From Steroidobacteraceae bacterium (lineage in GTDB: Bacteria; Pseudomonadota; Gammaproteobacteria; Steroidobacterales; Steroidobacteraceae), in contig JABAQU010000019.1 of NCBI GenBank assembly GCA_019187185.1, positions 13,911 through 77,910 of the forward strand: a stretch of DNA of 64,000 nucleotides, read 5' to 3'. Below are positions 27,226 through 35,781 of this stretch, piece by piece (the first letter of the stretch is position 1; each line of letters starts with the position of its first letter). A program made the position numbers and the translations under genes. The notes beneath the pieces are model-generated. The model was given only the letters and a program-made list of their open reading frames with translations, was not told the origin of the DNA and searched no databases.

Positions 27226-28556
27226 CGAACCTCCAGAAGGCAGCCGCTGCGAACCCATTGCCTGAACAGCAAGTGCTGCTGCAGGCCGCGCGCCGCATTG
27301 AACAGCGTGAACGCGAGCCACAGGCCGTGGTTGCCGAGGCTGCGCGTCAACCACCATGCGGGCAGGAAGACGGTGACAGCGCCCAGCATCACGCCGAACA
27401 TCGCGCCGGCACGCCGTGCGCCGACGAAAACGCCATCGTAGAGGAACGCCCACGCACAGACGAGCGGCGAGAGGACCATCCACGGCAAGTACCTATATGC
27501 CGCGTCGATCACCACCGGGACGCTGGTCACGATGCGGATTGCGAGGGGTCCGAGCACGGCAAAGGCCACGGCGATCGCGAGCGCGACCGCCAGCGTGAAC
27601 ACGAGGCACTCGCGCACGATGCGCTGCACCGCCGGCGCATCGCGGGCCCCGATGGCGCGCCCCGCGAGCGATTCGGCGGCGTTCGCGAAGCCGTCGAGCA
27701 CGTAGGCCATCAGGTACTGCAGGTTCACGAGGATCGCGTTCGCGGCGAGGATCGCGTCGGTCTGGCGCGCACCCATCGTCGTCAGGAACGCGAACGCGAA
27801 CATTAGGAGGAGCGTGCGCAGGAAGAGCGCACCATTGGCGGCGAACAGCGCCTGCAGGCTCGGCAGGTGCAGGATCTCTGCGCGCAGCCAGCGTCCCGGC
27901 CGTTGCGCGAGCTCTCGCAGTGCGAGCTGCAGCCCGACCGCGCAGCCGATGTACTCCGCCACAAGCGAGGCCCACGCGACGCCGCGGACCGCGAGACCGA
28001 AGCCCGGCACGAGCGCGAGATCGAGCACGATGTTGACGACATTCGCGGTGAGCACCATCGCGAGCGGCGCACGGGCATTGCCGAGCCCGATGAACCAGCC
28101 GATCAGCGCAAAATTCACGAGCGCCGCGGGCGCGCTCCAGATGCGTATCGCGTAATAGTCCCACGCCGCCGCGCCCACCGCCGCGCTCGGTTCGATCATG
28201 CGCAGTGCGAGCGCGCCGAGCGGCACCTGCACGAGCAGCAGCAGCGCGCCGAGGTACAGCGCCGTGCCGGCAGCCTGCGCGAGGACCGTGCGCAGGCGCG
28301 TTGCGTCACCCGCCCCGGCCGCCTGCGCCGCGAGGCCGGTGGTCGTCATGCGCAGGAAATTCAGCGCCGTGAACGTGAAGCTCAGGATTACCGCGCCGAC
28401 GGCGACGGCGCCGATGTAGTGCGCATCGCCGAGATGTCCGACGACCGCCGTGTCGACGAGCCCGATGAGGGCGGGGGAGATGTTCGCGAGGACCATTGGG
28501 CCCGCGATCGCGAGGATCTCGCGGCGGCGCGCGCCGAATGCGTCCCGCCAGCGCAC
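27222..28556 (-). CDS. MATE family efflux transporter (DinF-like)
   Basis: 444 residues with twelve hydrophobic helices in two six-helix halves. Each half starts with a MATE motif (ILAIAGPMVLANISPALIGL; the second begins near residue 240). The sequence VDTAVVGHLGDAHYIGAVAV is characteristic of the DinF branch. MATE proteins expel cationic drugs or metabolites in exchange for Na+ or H+; the substrate is unknown. The start is GTG at 28556 with no evident Shine-Dalgarno sequence, only four bases after the stop of the M48 protease gene, so translation is probably by reinitiation. It overlaps the next gene by ATGA. Confidence 0.92.
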   Translation of the reverse strand: MRWRDAFGARRREILAIAGPMVLANISPALIGLVDTAVVGHLGDAHYIGAVAVGAVILSFTFTALNFLRMTTTGLAAQAAGAGDATRLRTVLAQAAGTALYLGALLLLVQVPLGALALRMIEPSAAVGAAAWDYYAIRIWSAPAALVNFALIGWFIGLGNARAPLAMVLTANVVNIVLDLALVPGFGLAVRGVAWASLVAEYIGCAVGLQLALRELAQRPGRWLRAEILHLPSLQALFAANGALFLRTLLLMFAFAFLTTMGARQTDAILAANAILVNLQYLMAYVLDGFANAAESLAGRAIGARDAPAVQRIVRECLVFTLAVALAIAVAFAVLGPLAIRIVTSVPVVIDAAYRYLPWMVLSPLVCAWAFLYDGVFVGARRAGAMFGVMLGAVTVFLPAWWLTRSLGNHGLWLAFTLFNAARGLQQHLLFRQWVRSGCLLEVR

Positions 28557-28560
28557 TCGG

Positions 28561-30144
28561 CTAGGGCGCGGGCCGCGCCGCGTCGACGCGAACCCTGACG
28601 AATTTCAGCTGCTCTGCCGTCAGGTGAGTAGTGTCGATCGCGCTCGATGCGCGCTGGCCTGACGGCACCGGCCCGCGGAACTGCACGGCGGCGCCGTGCT
28701 GCAGGATCCGGCCGCCTGCGTCGACAAGGACCGGCGTCACGACGATCGCGGCGAGCGGCATCGGCGCGCGGTTCTCGATGACCACGTAGACACGGCCGTT
28801 CGCATCGGCCTGCAAGCCCGCTGCGACATAGTTGCCGGGATGCTGCGGCAGGTCGAGGCGTACGTACTCGGCGGTCGCTTCCTTGCCGTAGCTGCTGTCC
28901 GACCCGGCGGCGGTCTTGAAGTATTGCATCGCCGCCGTCGTGTCGCCGCGATCGCGCGCGATCGTGCCGAGGAAGTACGCGGCCGGTGCCGTCGGCAGGA
29001 GTTTCGCGCTGCGTTCGAACGCCCCCTGCGCGGTCGCCTTGTCGCCGAGCTCGTACGCCGCCATGCCGAGTCCGAGCGAGGAACCGAAGTAGTCCGGGTT
29101 CAGTGCCTCGGCCTTGCGGAAATGGCCGAGCGCCTCCTGTGGTCGCTTGCGCGCGAGCGCGAGGTCACCGAGCAGTTGCTGTGCGCGGCCTTCCCTCGGC
29201 AGCAGACGCGCGGCTTCGAGCGCGAGCGACTGCGCGCGGTCGAATTCCTTCTTGCGCGCTGCCGCGACGGCCTCGTCGTACTTGTCGTAACCCGGCTTCA
29301 TCGCGAGGAGCGGCGCGACGTGTGTCGCATACGCCTCGGCACCGATCGCGCCGCCGCGGCCGAGTTCGGCGGCGGTGGCGCGGTTCGCTTCGACACGCTC
29401 CTGCGAGGGTGGATGCGAGGCGAAGAGGCCCTCGAGCCAGCCTTGCTGCTTCCCGCCCTGTTTCGAGAGCCGCACGAAGGTTTCCTGCAACGTGACGGCG
29501 CCCTGCGGGTCGTAGCCTGCCAGCTTCATGTACTTCATGCCGTAGTGATCGGCCTCGAGTTCCTGGTCGCGGCCGTATTTCAGCTGCAGCATCTGCAGGC
29601 CGATCGCGGAGCCGCCGAGCGCGAGGTTCGCGAGGCCCGCGTCCATGCCGCCCACGGCGGCGCCGATCTGTGCAGCCGCCATCCCGACCTGCATGATCGT
29701 GCCGCGTTCCTGCGCCTTGGCGCCATGCCGCGCGGCCGCGTGCACGATCTCGTGGCCGAGCACGGCGGCGAGCTCCGCCTCGCTGGTCAGCTCGGTGAGG
29801 AGCCCGCGATTCACCGCGATCTTGCCGCCGGGCAGCGCCCAGGCATTCGGCACGGAGTTGTCGAGGACGACGAATTCGTAGGGCAGCTTGCGGTCCGAGA
29901 CCGCCGCGAGCTTCTGGCCGACGCCGTTCACGTAGTCCGTGAGCCCGGGCAGGATGTCGAAGTCGCCGCCCTCGACCTGGCGCATCGGCGCATATTGCTG
30001 CGCACCGATCGCGAGCTCCTGCGCTTCGGAGACGAACTGGATCTCCTTCTTGCCCGTGACCGGATTGACGCCGCAGGCGGCGAGGGTTGCGGCCAGTGCC
30101 GCCGCCAGCGCGAGCCATCCGTGGCGGAGTCGTGGGAATTTCAT
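28561..30144 (-). CDS. M48 family metalloprotease lipoprotein with TPR tail (BepA-like)
   Basis: 527 residues. Signal and lipobox LAAC (Cys24). The M48 zinc motif is HEIVH at 131-135, followed by AAARH, with the downstream Glu ligand in DQELEADHYGMKYM. After the protease domain lie TPR-type helices (about 265-420: LLGDLALARKRPQEALGHFR, NPDYFGSSLGLGMAAYELGD), then a beta-rich C-terminal segment. The order M48-TPR is that of BepA/YfgC, which checks outer-membrane LptD and BAM assembly; the extra C-terminal domain is unlike E. coli BepA. AAGGAG lies eight bases before the ATG. It sits 31 bases downstream of gcdH on the same strand. Confidence 0.92.
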   Translation of the reverse strand: MKFPRLRHGWLALAAALAATLAACGVNPVTGKKEIQFVSEAQELAIGAQQYAPMRQVEGGDFDILPGLTDYVNGVGQKLAAVSDRKLPYEFVVLDNSVPNAWALPGGKIAVNRGLLTELTSEAELAAVLGHEIVHAAARHGAKAQERGTIMQVGMAAAQIGAAVGGMDAGLANLALGGSAIGLQMLQLKYGRDQELEADHYGMKYMKLAGYDPQGAVTLQETFVRLSKQGGKQQGWLEGLFASHPPSQERVEANRATAAELGRGGAIGAEAYATHVAPLLAMKPGYDKYDEAVAAARKKEFDRAQSLALEAARLLPREGRAQQLLGDLALARKRPQEALGHFRKAEALNPDYFGSSLGLGMAAYELGDKATAQGAFERSAKLLPTAPAAYFLGTIARDRGDTTAAMQYFKTAAGSDSSYGKEATAEYVRLDLPQHPGNYVAAGLQADANGRVYVVIENRAPMPLAAIVVTPVLVDAGGRILQHGAAVQFRGPVPSGQRASSAIDTTHLTAEQLKFVRVRVDAARPAP

Positions 30145-30175
30145 CACGGCAACTCCTTTTCCCCGCGCCCGCGGG

Positions 30176-31363
30176 TCAGAACGCATTGATGCCGGTCAGT
30201 TCGCGCCCGATCGTCAGCTGGTGCACGGTCTCCGTGCCCTCGTACGTGATGACGCTCTCGAGGTTCAGCATGTGGCGGATCGGGACGTACTCGGCGCTGA
30301 TGCCGGCGCCACCCAGCATGTCGCGCGCATCGCGCGCGATGTCGAGCGCCATGCGGCAGTTGTTCCACTTGGCGAGCGAGACGTGCGACGGCACCATGTC
30401 GCCCTTGTCCTTCAGGCGCCCGAGCTGCAGCGACAGCAGCTGCGCGGTCGTGATGCGCCGTGCCATGTCGGCGAGGCGGATCTGGATCGCTTGGTTCTGC
30501 GCGAGCGGGCGGCCGAACAGCACGCGCGTCTTCGTGTAGTCGATCATCTGCGCGAGGCAGGCCTGCGCTGCGCCGATCACGCCCCAGGTGATGCCGTAGC
30601 GCGCCTGCGTGAGGCAGGACAACGGCCCGCGCAGGCCGGCGACGCCGGGCAGCATCTGCTCCTCCGGCACGATCACATTGTCGAAGTAGAGCGCCGAGGT
30701 GACCGAGGCGCGCAGGCTGAACTTGTTCCCGATCTCGGGCGCCGAGAAACCCCTGGTTCCCTTCTCGACGATGAAGCCGCGGATGCCCTCGTCGGTCATC
30801 GCCCAGCAGATGCAGAGATCGGCGATCGCGCCGTTCGTGATCCACATCTTCGAGCCGTTGATGACCCAGTCCTTGCCGCGCTTTTTCGCGTGGGTCTTCA
30901 TGTTCGCGGGATCGGAGCCGCCGTGCGGCTCGGTGAGGCCGAAGCAGCCGATCAGTTCGCCCTTCGCCATGCGCGGCAGGTACTGCTGCTTCTGCGCCTC
31001 GCTGCCGAACGCGTGGATCGGGAACATGCAGAGCGAAGACTGCACCGAGACGAAGCTGCGCACGCCCGAATCGCCGCGCTCGAGTTCCTGGCAGATGAGG
31101 CCGTAGCTGACGGCATTGAGGCCCGCGCAGCCGTAACCCTCGATCGAGGAGCCGAGCAGGCCGAGCGCCGCGAGTTCCGGCACGAGCTCCTTCGGGAAAC
31201 GGTGCTGCTCGAAGCACTCGCGGATGATCGGCAGCACCTTGTCGTCGACGAGGCGCGCGACCGAGTCCTGCACCATGCGTTCGTCCTCGCCGAGCAGGGC
31301 TCGTACACCGTACAGGTCCATCGGATCGAGAGCGACGGGCTTCTTGCTGGTGGGTGCAGCCAC
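30176..31363 (-). CDS. gcdH: Glutaryl-CoA dehydrogenase-type acyl-CoA dehydrogenase
   Basis: 395 residues, the usual length for glutaryl-CoA dehydrogenase. Acyl-CoA dehydrogenase motifs are present: GCFGLTEPHGGSDP and MWITNG for FAD, and the C-terminal YEGTETVHQLTIGRELTGIN with the catalytic Glu in YEGT. The TEPHGGSDP and RELTGINAF signatures are those of GCDH, which oxidatively decarboxylates glutaryl-CoA to crotonyl-CoA in lysine, tryptophan and benzoyl-CoA breakdown. The GTG at 31363 has CAGGAG eight bases upstream; the ORF extends to 31417 but that part is less likely. It heads a run of four minus-strand genes. Confidence 0.92.
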   Translation of the reverse strand: MAAPTSKKPVALDPMDLYGVRALLGEDERMVQDSVARLVDDKVLPIIRECFEQHRFPKELVPELAALGLLGSSIEGYGCAGLNAVSYGLICQELERGDSGVRSFVSVQSSLCMFPIHAFGSEAQKQQYLPRMAKGELIGCFGLTEPHGGSDPANMKTHAKKRGKDWVINGSKMWITNGAIADLCICWAMTDEGIRGFIVEKGTRGFSAPEIGNKFSLRASVTSALYFDNVIVPEEQMLPGVAGLRGPLSCLTQARYGITWGVIGAAQACLAQMIDYTKTRVLFGRPLAQNQAIQIRLADMARRITTAQLLSLQLGRLKDKGDMVPSHVSLAKWNNCRMALDIARDARDMLGGAGISAEYVPIRHMLNLESVITYEGTETVHQLTIGRELTGINAF

Positions 31364-31383
31364 TGGGCGGTCTCCTGAACGGG

Positions 31384-31403
31384 GCCCGGCAGTATAGCCG
31401 GGC
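31384..31403 (-). promoter_or_regulatory. TATACT -10 box inside a perfect inverted repeat, before gcdH
   Basis: GCCCGGC (31384-31390) and GCCGGGC (31397-31403) flank AGTATA, which reads TATACT on the minus strand. The hexamer lies about 28 bases upstream of the gcdH GTG, a normal position for a -10. A protein bound to the inverted repeat would cover the -10 directly. The -35 is not clear. Confidence 0.5.
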
Positions 31404-31427
31404 GCCAGCGCCGCCATGCAGGAACGA

Positions 31428-31925
31428 CTACGTGCCGGGCCGGGCGTCGCGGCGGCGCGCGAGCGGGAGGCCGAGCCGCAGGTACACGAAGGCGAGGAGC
31501 CACAGCGGGCCGATCAGCAGGAACTGCAGGTCCTTGAAGAACGACGGCCGCTTGCCTTCGAACGCATGCCCGATGAACTGCCCGACCCAGGCGACGATGA
31601 AGATCGCGGTGCAGGTCTGCCACAGCGGCCAGGCGAGCTGCTCGAGCGCGAGCACGATCCCGAACATCACGGCGAACACGAGCGCGCTGCCGATCGACAG
31701 CGGGGGCGACAGTGCGAAGTAATACGCGAGGCTCAGTATCGCGGCGATCGTCGCCCAGTTGAGCCAAGGCGAGAGCTTCGCGAACGACGCGGGTACGGGC
31801 AGCGACCAGAAAAGGCCGATCACCGCGATCACGATTGCCGGCACGCAGGCCGAGTGCAGACGCTTGTTCACCGGATTGCGGTGACTTTCACCATACTCGT
31901 CGAGCCACTGCGTCACCGTGCGCAT
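31428..31925 (-). CDS. Mpo1-like (DUF962) membrane protein
   Basis: 165 residues with four hydrophobic helices. The N-terminus QWLDEYGESHRNPVNKRLH holds the conserved histidine pair of the DUF962/Mpo1 family, and GQFIGHAFEGKRPSF carries the second histidine-containing motif. Yeast Mpo1 is an iron-dependent dioxygenase that alpha-oxidises 2-hydroxy fatty acids; bacterial members are uncharacterised. The ATG at 31925 has AAGGG about six bases upstream and is preferred to 31985. It is divergent from the thioesterase-like gene, with only 44 bases between their starts, so their promoters overlap. Confidence 0.88.
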   Translation of the reverse strand: MRTVTQWLDEYGESHRNPVNKRLHSACVPAIVIAVIGLFWSLPVPASFAKLSPWLNWATIAAILSLAYYFALSPPLSIGSALVFAVMFGIVLALEQLAWPLWQTCTAIFIVAWVGQFIGHAFEGKRPSFFKDLQFLLIGPLWLLAFVYLRLGLPLARRRDARPGT

Positions 31926-31969
31926 GGTGTACCCTTTGGCCTCGTTCACGCCTGCGACGCTAACCTCAC

Positions 31970-32515
31970 GTGCCTGCCACTGCAAGTTCGCCCCGCCTGA
32001 TGCAGCGCCTGATGGGCTGGGTCATGGCGCGGCGCTGGCTCACCGACGCCCGCAAGCTCGAGTGGTATCCGCCGTTCTGGCTGATGCGCATCCGGGTGCT
32101 CGAAATCCGCGACGGCTGGCGCGTGGTGCGCATCCGCCTGCCGCTGCATGCCATTTCCCGCAATCCGGGCGGCGTGATGTTCGGCGGTTTCCAGGCGTCG
32201 CTCGCGGATCCGATCGCGGCGCTCGCCTGTGCGCGCGTGTTCCCGGGCCACTCCGTGTGGACGCGCAGCCTCGCGATCGATTTCGACCGTGGCGGCAGCA
32301 CGGATCTCGAATTGCGCTTCGAGATGCCCGCGTCGCAGGAGGAAGCGATTCGGGCCGAGCTCGCCGCGCGCGGCCGCGCGACACCGGTGTTCGAGTACGG
32401 CTACCACCTCGCCGATGGCACGCGCTGCACACGCATCCGCAACACCGTGGCGATACGGCCGCGCGGGTATGATCGCGCCACGACACCACCGGCGTCCGGC
32501 ACCGGCGTCGAGTAG
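31970..32515 (+). CDS. Hotdog-fold thioesterase (DUF4442-type)
   Basis: 181 residues. The core (about 35-165) matches the PaaI/DUF4442 hotdog pattern: RIRLPLHAISRNPGGVMFGG at the active-site helix and TRSLAIDFDRGGSTDLELRF in the following sheet. Such proteins hydrolyse acyl-CoA thioesters. The GTG at 31970 opens the frame; ATG 32000 (MQRLMGWV) is an alternative start, and neither has a strong Shine-Dalgarno sequence. Its neighbours (Mpo1-like protein, gcdH) are also linked to fatty-acyl or acyl-CoA chemistry. It ends 20 bases before the OmpA lipoprotein start, so both may be cotranscribed. Confidence 0.82.
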   Translation: MPATASSPRLMQRLMGWVMARRWLTDARKLEWYPPFWLMRIRVLEIRDGWRVVRIRLPLHAISRNPGGVMFGGFQASLADPIAALACARVFPGHSVWTRSLAIDFDRGGSTDLELRFEMPASQEEAIRAELAARGRATPVFEYGYHLADGTRCTRIRNTVAIRPRGYDRATTPPASGTGVE

Positions 32516-32535
32516 TGCGCGGAAGGATCCCGTCC

Positions 32536-33076
32536 ATGCCACGCATCGGCATCGTTCATGTGCTCCTGCTCGCGGCGCTGACCGCGGCGGCGAGCGGCTG
32601 CCGCACCACCGACACCTACACCGCAGAGCGCGCGACGGTCGGTGCCGGCGTCGGCGTCTACATGGACAGGGAGGAAGCGAAGCTGCGTGAGCAGCTGCGC
32701 GGCACCGGCGTGTCGGTGACGCGCATCGGCGACAGCATCACGCTCGACCTGCCCGGCCACGTCACGTTCAAGACCGACAGCGCGGACCTGAATGCCGCGA
32801 TCTTCGGCGTGCTCGATTCGGTGGTGCGAGTCGCGAAGGAATACGACCAGACGATCATCGAAGCGGCCGGCCACACGGACAGCATCGGTAGCGAAGAATA
32901 CAACCACGAGTTCTCGGAGCGCCGCGCCCGGGCAGTGGCCGACTACCTGCGCAGCCACGGCATCCGCGCGGATCGGCTGAGGACGGTCGGTTTCGGAGAG
33001 CTGCGCCCGATCGCGGGCAACGACACCGCCGAGGGACGCGTGCTGAACCGGCGCGTGGAGCTGACCTTCGCGCCGA

Positions 33077-33093
<17 letters not shown>
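32536..33093 (+). CDS. OmpA-family lipoprotein (YiaD-like)
   Basis: 185 residues. The signal ends in lipobox ASGC (Cys22). A short glycine-rich segment (ATVGAGVGVYMDREEAKLRE) precedes the OmpA_C domain (about 75-183), with the peptidoglycan-binding motif FSERRARAVADYLRSHGI and NRRVEL near the end. It anchors the outer membrane to peptidoglycan through diaminopimelate. GGAAGGAT precedes the ATG at 32536 by about eight bases, so this start is preferred to 32515. The last 17 bases overlap the convergent rpoH gene, so transcription of each runs into the other. Confidence 0.92.
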
Positions 33094-33949
<856 letters not shown>

Positions 33950-33959
33950 GCTCCCAAGT

Positions 33960-33986
33960 CTAGCACTCGGGCGTTTAGAGTGCTAA
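33960..33986 (-). promoter_or_regulatory. CIRCE operator (HrcA binding site) in the rpoH leader
   Basis: The sequence is CTAGCACTC, nine bases (GGGCGTTTA), GAGTGCTAA. It matches the CIRCE consensus TTAGCACTC-N9-GAGTGCTAA at 17 of 18 arm positions with exact spacing. It lies ten bases before the rpoH ATG. A -10-like TATTCT on the minus strand (complement of 34006-34011) would place the operator just downstream of the transcription start, as at groESL operons. Confidence 0.88.
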
Positions 33987-34023
33987 AGAGCGACCTGGTT
34001 CCCGAAGAATACCGCTCTATATC

Positions 34024-34132
34024 AATGGCTTACAGCTGATGGCACATGGCCCATGGCCAGAAGGCGGCGGTGCGCCGTGGCCAGACCCCGCCTCTGGCCA
34101 TTCGCTGTCTGCCATTCGCTATCGGCCATGTG
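34024..34132. repeat. Low-complexity intergenic repeat patch
   Basis: Between ftsX and rpoH the sequence is built from short reused words: ATGGC, GGCCATTCGCT, GCCATTCGCTATC and CAGCTGATGGC, some as near-tandem copies (34095-34125). The patch at 43857-44035 uses the same words. It encodes no plausible protein. It lies upstream of the rpoH promoter region and downstream of the ftsX stop. Confidence 0.55.
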
Positions 34133-34162
34133 CGACCTGCGGCCAACGGGCTGTGCGCCGGC

Positions 34163-35089
34163 TCAGGCCTGGGGCTCGATCGCGCGCAGGTGCCGCGCCG
34201 CAGCCCCCCACGCGCCGATCCACCCGAGCAATGCCCCGCCGCCGAGCAGCCGCAGCGTGTCGTCCTGTCCCGGGCCGAGGAGCGTGAAGCGGCTCCCGTA
34301 GGCGGCCGCGAGATCGGCCACGGCGGGCGCAAGCAGGGCCGTTGCACCGAAGACGATCGCGAGCGCGAGCATGGCCCCGAGCAATCCGTACAACGCGCCC
34401 GTGTAGAGGAAGGGACGGCGCACGAACGCATTCGAGCCGCCGACGAGCTTCGTGACCTCGATCTCGGCGCGGCGATTCTGGATCTCGAGCCGGATCGTAT
34501 TGCCGACGACCGCGAGCACGCCGAAGGCGAGCACCACGGCCGCGACCGCGAGCGCCCGGCGCAGCACTTCGAGGATCGCGTTGAAGCGGTGCACCCATTC
34601 GATATCCATCTGGACGAGTTCGACTTCCGGCCAGGACGCGAAATAGTCCTTCAGCTTCGCGAGTTCGGCGGTCGAATCGGCACCGGCGCGCGGGCGTATG
34701 CCGAGCACGTGCGGCAGCGGGTTGTCGGTGATCGCGTCGAGCGCCGCGCCGAAGCCCGAGTACTTGCGAAACTCCGCGAGCGCCGTATCGGCCGGGATCA
34801 CCTTGACGGACGCGACACCCGGTCGCGAACGCGCGCGCTCGGCGAGCTGACGCACCTTCTCGATCGGTGTGCCGAGCCGGAAATAGATCGACAGGTCCAC
34901 CGCGTTCGCGAAATCGCCGGTCGCGGCGCGCGCATTGTCGACGAACAGCTTGAGGCCGAGCGGCAACGCGAGCGCGAGCCCGATCACGGCGATCGTGAAG
35001 AGCGTCGCGAGCGGTGCGCGGGCGAGGCGCCCGGACGCGCCGAGCGCCGCCTGCAGATGGCGCGCGAGCCAGGTGCCCGGCCCCGTCAC
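34163..35089 (-). CDS. ftsX: Cell division protein FtsX (permease subunit)
   Basis: 308 residues with four membrane segments: about 28-48, 175-195, 225-250 and 270-295. The periplasmic loop after the first (IYFRLGTPIEKVRQLAERAR) is the FtsX extracellular domain that contacts the EnvC hydrolase activator in gammaproteobacteria. FtsEX couples ATP hydrolysis to septal peptidoglycan hydrolysis. RAEIEVTKLVGGSNAFVRRP is the conserved cytoplasmic coupling helix. The GTG at 35089 shares GTGA with the ftsE stop. The longer open frame upstream is a shadow of ftsE. Confidence 0.95.
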   Translation of the reverse strand: MTGPGTWLARHLQAALGASGRLARAPLATLFTIAVIGLALALPLGLKLFVDNARAATGDFANAVDLSIYFRLGTPIEKVRQLAERARSRPGVASVKVIPADTALAEFRKYSGFGAALDAITDNPLPHVLGIRPRAGADSTAELAKLKDYFASWPEVELVQMDIEWVHRFNAILEVLRRALAVAAVVLAFGVLAVVGNTIRLEIQNRRAEIEVTKLVGGSNAFVRRPFLYTGALYGLLGAMLALAIVFGATALLAPAVADLAAAYGSRFTLLGPGQDDTLRLLGGGALLGWIGAWGAAARHLRAIEPQA

Positions 35090-35781
35090 GGCGCGACAGC
35101 TCCGATCGTCGGCACGTGCACGTCGCGGGCATCGCGTACATGGCCGCTCTCCAGCACGATTTCGCGCTTGCCGAACTCGCGCACGAGGTGCATGTCGTGC
35201 GTCGCGACCATCACTGTCGTGCCGACTTCCTGGAACCGGCGAAACACGTTCATGACCTCGAGCGCGAGTTCGGGGTCGAGGTTGCCGGTGGGTTCGTCCG
35301 CGATCAGCACGGCCGGCTTCGTGATCACCGCGCGCGCGATGCCGACACGCTGCTGTTCCCCGATGGAAAGCTCGAGCGGCAGCAGGCGTTCCTTGCCGAG
35401 GAGCCCCACCTGGTCGAGGGCCGCGCGCACGCGCTTGTCGATCTCGCGGAGGGGAGTGTCCGCGACGACGAGCGGCAACGCGACGTTGTCGAACACCGGG
35501 CGATCGACGAGCAGCTTGTGATCCTGGAAGACGACGCCGATCTCCCGGCGAAATGCGGGGATCTTCCGCGCGGGCAATGCGCCGGTACTGCGACCGTTCA
35601 CCGTGACGACACCACGCGTCGGCCGCTCGAGCAGCGCGATCAGCTTGAGTACCGTGCTTTTGCCGGCGCCCGACCGGCCCGTGAGGAACACCATCTCGCC
35701 GCGCGGCACCTCGAAACTGACGCCCGAGATGGCCTCGCGCCCGTTCGGGTAGCGCTTCGCGACCCGCTCGAAACGGATCAC
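35086..35781 (-). CDS. ftsE: Cell division ATP-binding protein FtsE
   Basis: 231 residues, an ABC ATPase. Walker A is GRSGAGKST (about 38-46), Walker B is VLIADEPTGNLD, and the H-loop is VMVATHD. The signature motif reads LSIGEQQRVGIARA where FtsE normally has LSGGEQQ, so the first Gly of the signature is Ile. With FtsX it forms the membrane complex that gates septal wall hydrolases. The GTG start at 35781 shares GTGA with the ftsY stop, and its own stop shares GTGA with ftsX, so all three are coupled. Confidence 0.95.
   Translation of the reverse strand: MIRFERVAKRYPNGREAISGVSFEVPRGEMVFLTGRSGAGKSTVLKLIALLERPTRGVVTVNGRSTGALPARKIPAFRREIGVVFQDHKLLVDRPVFDNVALPLVVADTPLREIDKRVRAALDQVGLLGKERLLPLELSIGEQQRVGIARAVITKPAVLIADEPTGNLDPELALEVMNVFRRFQEVGTTVMVATHDMHLVREFGKREIVLESGHVRDARDVHVPTIGAVAP

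Noticed and set aside
33960-33986. The rpoH leader palindrome as an ordinary terminator
   Set aside because: No T-run, short arms and an exact match to the CIRCE consensus with N9 spacing.
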